DNA of 64,000 bases from Streptomyces liliifuscus (GTDB taxonomy: Bacteria > Actinomycetota > Actinomycetes > Streptomycetales > Streptomycetaceae): the NCBI RefSeq assembly GCF_016598615.1, contig NZ_CP066831.1:1550001-1614000 (forward strand). The letters run 5' to 3'. Position 1 is the stretch's first letter. The number at the start of each line of letters is the position of its first letter. The position numbers and the translations under genes are program-made. The notes beneath the pieces were generated by a model. It saw nothing but the letters and a program-made list of their open reading frames with translations, had not been told where the DNA came from and ran no database searches. Below, one piece after another: positions 59,201 through 64,000 of the stretch.

Positions 59201-59425
59201 CTTGGCGAACCGCGTCTCGTCTGCGAGTTCGGTCACCAGTTCAAGGTCGCTCACGAACAGGGTGTCCCGCCCGTGCAGCCGCCGCACGAGCACCGGCCCG
59301 TGGGCCCGGCTCAACTCCATGACCTGCTGCAGTGGGGTGCGGCCCGGTCCGACGGCGGAGATATCGACAACAGGAACACCATCAAGGGTCCCGACAACAT
59401 GCGGATGCGACACGGTGGGGGTCAT
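56252..59425 (-). CDS. Self-sufficient cytochrome P450/NADPH reductase fusion (CYP102/BM3 type)
   Basis: 1057 aa, like P450-BM3 (about 1050). N-terminal fatty-acid-hydroxylase P450 (1-470): DGLFTAYNDEPNWAKAHDIL, I-helix LIAGHETTSG, ExxR at Glu-329 to Arg-332, haem loop FGTGERACIG with Cys-410. Then an FMN flavodoxin domain (about 495-640; LHGSNYGTCREFA) and an FAD/NADPH ferredoxin-reductase domain (about 670-1057; RTYSISSSP, GTGLAPFRG, YVCGDGSRMAPG). It would hydroxylate fatty acids near the methyl end with NADPH and O2, without partner proteins. All domains look intact. A phosphotransferase gene follows on the same strand. Confidence 0.95.
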   Translation of the reverse strand: MTPTVSHPHVVGTLDGVPVVDISAVGPGRTPLQQVMELSRAHGPVLVRRLHGRDTLFVSDLELVTELADETRFAKHVGPALENVREFAADGLFTAYNDEPNWAKAHDILMPAFALGSMRTYHPVMLKVARRLIDSWDRGARDGSPVNVPDDMTRMTLDTIGLAGFGYDFGSFERDEPHPFVEAMVRCLEWSMTRLSRLPGQDHSAADAAFQGDADYLAQVVDDVIEARVSEGEDTAEDLLGLMLSAEHPVDGTTLDTANIRNQVITFLIAGHETTSGAMSFALHHLAKHPAVLQLVQREVDALWGDAADPEPTFDEVGQLAYTRQVLNEALRLWPTAAVFGRHAREDTLLGGRIRLSAGQGVMVLAPMLHRQPVWGDNPELFDPSRFTPEAEAARSPHAFKPFGTGERACIGRQFALHEATMLLAMLVHRYRLNDHADYRLTVKETLTLKPDGFTLTLTPRTTADREHAQLPGVARRQDTVADERALPSRVRPGTRALFLHGSNYGTCREFAAQLADEAAVLGCETEVAALDAYAAGLPTDRPVVITAASYNGRPTDDATAFAAWLDEAPAAPDLTYAVLGVGDRNWAATYQHFPTRIDDRLAELGGTRLLDRTAADASGDLGGTVRGFTAELRTALLEKYGDPDATDDTAQGDTVAAYEVRTLTGGPLDALAARHDLVPMTVTEAHDLTAPGHPRTKRFVRLALPDGTAYRTGDHLTVLPVNSPELVERAAAALGVDLDAVLDIRASRPRRDGIAVDRPLTVRQLLAHHVELQERPTADRVAVLAAANPCPPERAALAKVQDSDPRTLIELVEAYPALRGALDWPLLLEEILTPLRPRTYSISSSPATDPSHADLMVSLLEAPARSGNGVHTGTGSGHLSAVKPGDTVLARIQPCREAFRVDHSAPVVMVAAGTGLAPFRGAIADRAAAGAQLAPALCYFGCDAPDADFLHAEELRAAETAGAVSLRPAFSAAPVDGVSFVQHRIAAEADEVWELLNSGARVYVCGDGSRMAPGVRDAFRTLYRDRTQDADDAACERWLDELIAAGRYVEDVYAAG

Positions 59426-59570
59426 GACGCGACAACTGCCTTTCGTGGTACGGAAGTCACGGCTGTCCCAGCTTCAACCAGCCCTCGCGCCCGTTCGCAC
59501 CACAGAGCTACATGATCGTGTAGCGCTTTCTGTCCGGCGCCCCTTGCAACTCGGGGCACCCCTTCCCACC

Positions 59571-59662
59571 CAGGGGCGCGGGGAACTGCGCGACCAGCCC
59601 GATCCGACCCGCACCCGAATCACAACGCCCAGCACGCTTTCCCCGCCGACCAAGCGGAGCGC
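59571..59662 (+). repeat. Copy E of the window repeat
   Basis: GGGGCGCGGGGAACTGCG then CGACCAGCCCGATC at about 59573-59604, followed by a variable part and the boundary AGCGGAGCGC at 59653-59662, which copy A also has. It lies between the CYP102-type gene and the hypothetical gene at 59677 (divergent), so here it is not a terminator position for either gene. Confidence 0.7.
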
Positions 59663-59676
59663 ATAGGCTCCGCCAC

Positions 59677-60060
59677 ATGGAACAGAGCGAGATCATCCTG
59701 CGAGCCATCGGCGTCCTCACCGAGACCCAGGAGATGGTGCGCAGGCTCAACGAGGACGTCGAGGTCGACATAGACGCCGGAGAGGCACAGCTCGGCAGGC
59801 TGGTCACCGAGGTGTTCCCGTCGGTCGAGGTCCCCGGCGACGCGACCCCGGCCGAGGCGGGTCAGGCCGTCATCGACGCCCTGATGCCCGCGGCGATCTC
59901 CCTGGTCGGCGCCTTCGCCTTCCTGTTCTCGGAACTCGCCGAGGTCCACGACACGGGCCGGACCGAGATCAAGAGCACCGAACTCCTGCGCACCCTCGCG
60001 CTGCGCCTGTCCAACGCGGACGCACACCCGGACGACGACGACAGCGACGACGACGCCTGA
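59677..60060 (+). CDS. Hypothetical protein with acidic tail
   Basis: 127 aa, ATG at 59677. The N-terminal helical part is acidic (LTETQEMVRRLNEDVEVDIDAG). It is followed by a hydrophobic stretch of about 20 residues (AAISLVGAFAFLFSELAEV) and a C-terminal run of Asp/Ser ending DDDDSDDDA. No family recognised. It lies 2 bases upstream of a PAS-LuxR regulator gene on the same strand, so the two are one operon and probably one function. Confidence 0.6.
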   Translation: MEQSEIILRAIGVLTETQEMVRRLNEDVEVDIDAGEAQLGRLVTEVFPSVEVPGDATPAEAGQAVIDALMPAAISLVGAFAFLFSELAEVHDTGRTEIKSTELLRTLALRLSNADAHPDDDDSDDDA

Positions 60061-60062
60061 CC

Positions 60063-60713
60063 ATGCCCGACGTACCTCCCGAGTCCGCGGTGGTCTGGCG
60101 CAACCGGGCCATGACCCTCTTCGACCGCATCCCGATGCCCATCGCGGTGTGTGACGTCTACGGGGCGATCATCCTGGCCAACCCGGCGATGGCGGCGGAA
60201 CGGGGTGCGACTCCGGGCGGCCTCCGCGGCCGGGACGTACTGGATCTCTTCCAGCCCCAGGAGGCGACGCAGGTGGAGCGCATCGCCGAGGCGCTGCGTC
60301 TGCGTCATCGCTCGCGCTACCAGATCTCGGTCCGCTGGCGGACCCCCGGCGGCACCGAGCGGTACGGCGAGCTGACGGCAGACCCGGTCAGCGACACCGT
60401 CGACGCGACCACCACGCTGCTCGTCCTGCTGCGAGTGCTCGGCGAACGCGAGCCGGGGACGCCGGCACCGGCTCCCGCCGAGCCGCCCGCCACTCCGGCC
60501 GAGGCCCGCATCCTGGCCCTGCTCGCGGGCGGCGCGACCACCGCGCACGCCGCCCGCGAGACCGGCCTCACCGTGGACGGCGTCAACTACCATCTGCGCC
60601 GCCTGACCCGCCGCTGGAACGCGGCCAACCGCACGGAACTGGTCGCCCGCGCCTACGCCCTGGGCGTGCTCACCCCTGGCACCTGGCCACCGGCCACCAC
60701 TCCCCTCGACTAG
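60063..60713 (+). CDS. PAS-domain LuxR-type transcriptional regulator
   Basis: 216 aa. N-terminal PAS domain (about 18-130): LFDRIPMPIAVCDVYGAIILAN, GLRGRDVLDLFQP and a YQISVRWRTPGGTERY strand pair. After a Pro/Ala linker comes a LuxR-type helix-turn-helix (about 150-205) with TPAEARILALLAGGATTAHA and NYHLRRLTRRWNAANRTELV. It would sense a small molecule or redox state and bind DNA. Encoded with the acidic-tail protein. Its stop codon shares the palindrome CTAG (60710-60713) with the stop of the convergent DUF3626 gene. Confidence 0.85.
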   Translation: MPDVPPESAVVWRNRAMTLFDRIPMPIAVCDVYGAIILANPAMAAERGATPGGLRGRDVLDLFQPQEATQVERIAEALRLRHRSRYQISVRWRTPGGTERYGELTADPVSDTVDATTTLLVLLRVLGEREPGTPAPAPAEPPATPAEARILALLAGGATTAHAARETGLTVDGVNYHLRRLTRRWNAANRTELVARAYALGVLTPGTWPPATTPLD

Positions 60714-61600
60714 CGAGCCGCCCGGCCCGCGGTCTCGCCGATCGGAGCGGTTCGTCCGGCTGGTGCCCCGAACCTGGCCAGGCAGTGCCACACCTTCTTC
60801 AGGTCCTGCGGATCGTGACGCCCCGTGCGGGCGGCATCGCCGATGACCCGCGGGTCGAGGTGCCCGTCCTCGGCGATCCGCTCCCCCAACTCGACGTACC
60901 GCGCACCGCGGAAGTCCGGGTGGCGGCTCAACTCCTCGACGGAGAGCCGGTAGCCGGGGTGCCATTCGACCGGGCAGGGCAGCCGCAGGGCCGCGGCCTC
61001 GACAGGGGTGCCGCGGTAGCAGGGGTCCAGGACCAGCGCCTCCATGTCCCGGTCCAGGGCGACCCGTCCGTGCACCTGCACCTCGATGTAGTCGTCGAGG
61101 GCGTCCCGGTCGTCCGCCTCGGCCAGGCCGATGAGGGACATCCCGTCGGCGACCCCGAACGCCGTGGGATCGACGGAACTGTCCGGATAGCAGAACGTGG
61201 CGCGCCACAGTGCGTCCGAGGCCAGCCGGAAGTGCGCGGAGCCGAATCTCGGTGCGGCGCCGACCACTTGGTGCCGGAAGTCCAGCGCTCCGTACACCGG
61301 CCGCTCCTGCGGGGCCGCCGTGTCGTACGCCCCGCCGAACATCCTGCTCTCCCAGCGCCAGCGGTCGCCGCCGGGATGGGCCGTCAAGCCGCCGTTGCTG
61401 GTGCCCGTGACGAACTGCGAGCGGTACGTGCCGTCCTCGGCCAGCGCCTCCAGGATCGGGCGCCCGCGCACCAGGCGGTCCGGGTGCAGATTCAGGGTCA
61501 CTCGCAGTGCCGGGTCGAGGGCGGGCCCGGACGACAGCGCCGCGACATGACGCAGGGCCCGCGCCCGCGGTGAGCCTTCTCGGGTGCCCCCGAAATTCAT
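60710..61600 (-). CDS. DUF3626 family protein
   Basis: 296 aa, ATG at 61600 behind GAGGGGGAT. Characteristic segments are VTLNLHPDRLVRGRPILEALAEDGTYRSQF, SNGGLTAHPGGDRWRWE, RPVYGALDF and FGSAHFRL, the DUF3626 pattern of actinobacteria and proteobacteria. Function not established; the conserved His, Arg and Asp residues suggest an enzyme or an ADP-ribosyl-transferase-like toxin fold. It is divergent from the FBP-type gene across an intergenic region full of small repeats, and convergent with the LuxR gene, overlapping by 4 bases. Confidence 0.75.
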   Translation of the reverse strand: MNFGGTREGSPRARALRHVAALSSGPALDPALRVTLNLHPDRLVRGRPILEALAEDGTYRSQFVTGTSNGGLTAHPGGDRWRWESRMFGGAYDTAAPQERPVYGALDFRHQVVGAAPRFGSAHFRLASDALWRATFCYPDSSVDPTAFGVADGMSLIGLAEADDRDALDDYIEVQVHGRVALDRDMEALVLDPCYRGTPVEAAALRLPCPVEWHPGYRLSVEELSRHPDFRGARYVELGERIAEDGHLDPRVIGDAARTGRHDPQDLKKVWHCLARFGAPAGRTAPIGETAGRAAR

Positions 61601-61627
61601 TGGATCCCCCTCGGCACGACTACATAC

Positions 61628-61657
61628 CCTAGGCCAAAACCTAGGCATCCTAGGTTT
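61628..61657. promoter_or_regulatory. Triple CCTAGG cluster between DUF3626 and FBP-type genes
   Basis: CCTAGG occurs at 61628-61633, 61640-61645 and 61649-61654. The last two lie inside a perfect palindrome with 9-bp arms (AAACCTAGG and CCTAGGTTT, spacer CAT, 61637-61657). CTAG is generally rare in Streptomyces DNA, so the cluster looks like a functional operator for one or both divergent genes. Confidence 0.6.
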
Positions 61658-61686
61658 CCCCGCAACCGACAACCGACCTGCCGATT

Positions 61687-61714
61687 ACCGACTACCGACT
61701 ACCGACTACCGACT
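61687..61714 (+). repeat. Heptad tandem repeat ACCGACT
   Basis: Four perfect copies of ACCGACT (61687-61714) preceded by a degenerate copy (61680-61686) and two AACCGAC units (about 61665-61678). It lies between the CCTAGG cluster and the ribosome binding site AGGAG (about 61719) of the FBP-type gene, in its 5' leader. Confidence 0.8.
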
Positions 61715-61734
61715 CGCCAGGAGAACCCTTCACG

Positions 61735-62229
61735 ATGAGACCACTCTCCGAGCAGGACATCCGCAACTCATTTGTCAACTGCTCCAAGGGCGAGGCCAAA
61801 CGCCTGGCGGTACCGCGCGATCTGGCGGAACGACCGTGGGACGACCTGGACTTCCTGGGCTGGCGAGATCCCGGAGCACCCGACCGCAGCTACCTGGTGG
61901 CCGAGCGGGCCGGCCGGCCCACCGGTGTGACCCTGCGCTTCCCCTCCCGGCAACGCGGCTTCCTGCACCGCAGCATGTGCTCGGTCTGTCTGACGACCCA
62001 CCCGGGCAACGGCGTCTCCCTGATGACGGCCCGCAAGGTGGGCGCGGCCGGTCGCGAGGGCAACTCGGTCGGCATCTACATGTGCGCCGACCTCTCCTGT
62101 TCCCTGTACCTGCGCGGCAGGAAGCAGCTCGACTCCGGGTCCCGTATCGAGGAGAGCCTCAAGCTGGAACAGCAGATCACCCGCGCGACCGGCCATCTGT
62201 CGGCCTTCCTGGACAGGCTGTACGCCTGA
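61735..62229 (+). CDS. FBP-type (FusB/EF-G-binding-like) zinc-finger protein
   Basis: 164 aa, ATG at 61735 behind AGGAG. The C-terminal part has the treble-clef zinc-finger pattern of the FBP domain: CSVCLTTHPG (first Cys pair), MCADLSCSLYLRG (second Cys pair) and ALIEES-like helix (RIEESLKLEQQI). The N-terminus (SEQDIRNSFVNCSKGEAKRLAVP) is the usual Streptomyces version. Relatives include FusB-family proteins that bind elongation factor G and rescue fusidic-acid-stalled ribosomes. Here a ribosome- or EF-G-associated role is an inference. Divergent from DUF3626. Confidence 0.82.
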   Translation: MRPLSEQDIRNSFVNCSKGEAKRLAVPRDLAERPWDDLDFLGWRDPGAPDRSYLVAERAGRPTGVTLRFPSRQRGFLHRSMCSVCLTTHPGNGVSLMTARKVGAAGREGNSVGIYMCADLSCSLYLRGRKQLDSGSRIEESLKLEQQITRATGHLSAFLDRLYA

Positions 62230-62243
62230 ACCGGTCGCGGCTC

Positions 62244-63572
62244 CTAGCCGTCCCGCAGCCGCGAGGCCTCCACCCGGTGAAGGTGGATGAGGATGTCGTG
62301 GCTCGGGGCGAGTGCGATGTCGCGGTCCGCTTCCGGGTAGTCCGTGCCGATGCTGCGCGTCGGCCTGGCCGTCGACAGCCATGTACGGGCGGCGGCCGGG
62401 GCGGTGCGCAGATCGAGTACGTAGTCGCGGTGGCGCACGCGGTCCAGGGTGGCTTCGTTGCTCCCCGGGGCCGCCGGACCCACCGTGAAGCGCTGGAGCC
62501 TGCCGTCCGGTCCTGTCGCGTTGAACGAGCCCCGGTCGAAGGTGAATCCGACGCTGACGTACGCACGGCCCAGTTCGTCACGCAGGAACGCGCCCTGCAT
62601 CTTCGGGTAGTGCTCCGGCTCGTGCGTCACATAGCCGACGTGGGCGTTGTGGGCCGACAGCAGGACCTTGGTGCCGGTGTGCCGCTGCCACCAGGCCACG
62701 TTGTCCGCCATGATCCGGTCGCGGTAGAGCATGCAGGCGGCGACCTGTTCGGGGTCATCGGCGTCGAAGTCGTACCCGCGGGCCGTCTGGTCGATGGCCG
62801 TCGCGTGCTGGACCGCCCAGTCGTACGCCTCGCCGGACCCACCGGCGCCCTTGATCAGCTCAAGTGCCTCACCGGTCCTGACCGCCATCTCCTTGCGCTC
62901 GGCGAGCGGACGGTTCAGGTACCGCTCGATGTACTCACCGGCCTGGACGGTCGGGCGCAGGCCGCGGTAGAGCCTGTTCACACGGTCCAGCAGGCCCGGG
63001 TGGTCGCGGGCCACATACTCGGTGACCATGTCGTACAGCTCGGGGCCGTTGTAGGCGAAGTCGTCGCCCATGAACCGCACCGGATCGTCGGGGTGTTGGC
63101 GGTTGTACGCGCGCATCCACTCGAGCAGTTCCAGATACTCGGCGTTGTTCCACAGCCGGTAGTCGCGCTGGAACTCGTCCCGCATGATGCGCCGGGGGTC
63201 GCCCGTGCCGTACAGGACGTAGTCGTTGAGGCGCAGGCCCGTGCTCCAACTGGCCTCCAGGGCGAAGGTGCGGAAGCCCTTCTCCTCGACGAGGTGGCGG
63301 AAGACGCGGTGCTTCATGGCGAAGAAGTCGTGTGTGCTGTGGGTGGCCTCGCCCAGGCCGACGACGCGTGCGTCGCCGATCATGCGGGCGAGGGGGCGGA
63401 GATCACCGGTGTCGCCCCGCGGTTCGACGGTACGCAGCGGATGGGCGCCGCGCTGGAGGGCCTCGACGACCTCTCTGTCCGTGGACGCGGCCGACGCCGG
63501 TGTCGTGCCGGAGGCCACGATGCCGAGGCAGACGAGCAGGGTTAAGACGAATCCTGACCTATGCCATTTCAT
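62244..63572 (-). CDS. Secreted erythromycin-esterase-like protein
   Basis: 442 aa, ATG at 63572. Signal peptide (GFVLTLLVCLGIVASGTTPASAA) then an erythromycin-esterase (Ere) family domain. Core segments: VVGLGEATHSTHDFFAMK (catalytic His region), FALEASW, RFMGDDFAYNGPELYDM, KVLLSAHNAHVGYV. Ere enzymes hydrolyse the lactone of 14-membered macrolides; secreted actinobacterial homologues may act on other substrates. Codon 10 is TTA (63543-63545), the rare bldA-read leucine codon, so expression is probably tied to development. No strong ribosome binding site is visible. Confidence 0.87.
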   Translation of the reverse strand: MKWHRSGFVLTLLVCLGIVASGTTPASAASTDREVVEALQRGAHPLRTVEPRGDTGDLRPLARMIGDARVVGLGEATHSTHDFFAMKHRVFRHLVEEKGFRTFALEASWSTGLRLNDYVLYGTGDPRRIMRDEFQRDYRLWNNAEYLELLEWMRAYNRQHPDDPVRFMGDDFAYNGPELYDMVTEYVARDHPGLLDRVNRLYRGLRPTVQAGEYIERYLNRPLAERKEMAVRTGEALELIKGAGGSGEAYDWAVQHATAIDQTARGYDFDADDPEQVAACMLYRDRIMADNVAWWQRHTGTKVLLSAHNAHVGYVTHEPEHYPKMQGAFLRDELGRAYVSVGFTFDRGSFNATGPDGRLQRFTVGPAAPGSNEATLDRVRHRDYVLDLRTAPAAARTWLSTARPTRSIGTDYPEADRDIALAPSHDILIHLHRVEASRLRDG

Positions 63573-63823
63573 GATCCAATGCTTGCGCGCGGGCGCAGCC
63601 CGGACCATCCGGCACACCCCCGCTTTCCTCTGAGGTCAGCCGTGTGGGCACACCTGTGGTTTTCCTCAGGGAAGGCCGCCGAGTGGGGCACGAACGGCCG
63701 TGTTCAACGCGTTCCCGGCCGTGTCAGACTGGCCGCTCGGCCTGTGCCTCCTTGCCGTCGTCTCGGGTGAGCTGCGCCGTCTGGACGAGTTCGGTGCGGC
63801 TGTGGAACGGGAAGTGCCCAAGG

Positions 63824-64000
63824 ATGCGAGATGTACGTGAGGCGTGGGCCGCGGGCAGGGCCCGGGTCGCGAAGTGGCGCCAGGAGCCGGTGTTCGTCCA
63901 GACGGTCCGTTCCGCGGCCGCCGCGACGATCGCGTACGTCGTGGCGCTGCGGTTCAGTCCCGAGGCCGCTCCTCTCACCGCTCCCCTGACCGCGCTCCTC
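63824..64000 (+). CDS. FUSC/aromatic-acid-exporter-like membrane protein (3' end outside window)
   Basis: Fifty-nine codons from ATG 63824 to the window edge. The translated start MRDVREAWAAGRARVAKW is followed by the first hydrophobic segment TVRSAAAATIAYVVALRF and APLTAPLTALL, the typical opening of Streptomyces FUSC/ArAE-type membrane proteins. These families include exporters of aromatic acids, but most are uncharacterised. The gene is truncated by the window end, so length and topology cannot be checked. Confidence 0.65.
   Translation, partial: MRDVREAWAAGRARVAKWRQEPVFVQTVRSAAAATIAYVVALRFSPEAAPLTAPLTALL

Noticed and set aside
59677..60060. Gas-vesicle GvpK-like identity for the acidic-tail protein
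   Set aside because: No conserved GvpK segments could be matched and no other gas-vesicle genes are nearby.
61687..61714. Heptad repeats considered as CRISPR or iterons of an origin
   Set aside because: Seven-base units without spacers, and no replication initiator gene nearby.
63724..63978. Minus-strand frame near the right end
   Set aside because: The plus strand encodes the recognisable start of a FUSC-like protein from 63824; the minus frame has no motifs.
1..64000. Prophage, insertion sequences, tRNA or rRNA genes
   Set aside because: No integrase, transposase, phage structural genes or conserved RNA motifs were seen on either strand.

Overview
The window reads as chromosomal DNA of a Streptomyces or very close relative. 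GC is very high, GTG and TTG starts follow AG-rich ribosome binding sites, and start/stop overlaps (ATGA, GTGA) are common. There is a complete conservon operon, rare TTA (bldA-type) codons occur, and a GCGCGGGG-type intergenic repeat recurs. No phage, insertion sequence, CRISPR array, tRNA or rRNA was seen.

Layout. 1-4.0 kb: end of a sugar-uptake operon (two MalF/MalG permeases, a PfkB kinase, a GH4 glycosidase). 4.0-12.4 kb: housekeeping and detoxification genes (flavoprotein, NTF2-like protein with a divergent TetR and its operators, aldehyde dehydrogenase, LysE exporter, F420-type oxidoreductase, CDF metal exporter, xi-class glutathione transferase, peroxiredoxin, VOC protein). 12.7-20 kb: a terpene cyclase, then the conservon cvnA-B-C-D with a CYP157-like P450 that lacks the ExxR arginine, then a divergent second P450. 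20-30 kb: a minus-strand operon of fatty acyl-AMP ligase, ACP-KS-AT-ACP-TE polyketide synthase, secreted antigen-85-like esterase and crotonyl-CoA carboxylase/reductase, with a divergent MFS exporter and a PucR regulator. 31-41.7 kb: small regulator-plus-target units (GNAT; DUF1304 with TetR; GlxA-type regulator with an oxidoreductase; MarR with an aldehyde/alcohol dehydrogenase pair; STAS protein; DUF4230; VanZ). 41.7-46 kb: secreted GH16/CBM13 glucanase and small secreted proteins, including two I36-like proteins around a lipoprotein. 46-49 kb: PHP protein, a 6S-like RNA, an SDR. 49-55 kb: ROK regulator divergent from an ABC importer and a GH1 beta-glucosidase. 55-64 kb: phosphotransferase, self-sufficient CYP102-type P450, PAS-LuxR unit, DUF3626 and FBP-type proteins, erythromycin-esterase-like protein, and the start of a FUSC-like membrane protein.

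How the parts work together. The most striking locus is 19983-28306. A FadD32-type ligase, a Pks13-type synthase and an antigen-85-type acyl transferase sit in the same functional set that mycobacteria use for mycolic acid condensation and transfer. A carboxylating reductase takes the place of the acyl-CoA carboxylase, which suggests an alpha-alkyl beta-keto lipid made and transferred outside the cell. A second theme is beta-glucan use: the secreted GH16 glucanase and the ABC importer/GH1 operon carry near-identical 22-bp boxes over their predicted promoters, and a ROK regulator is encoded next to the second box. A third theme is terpene chemistry under conservon and possibly bldA control.
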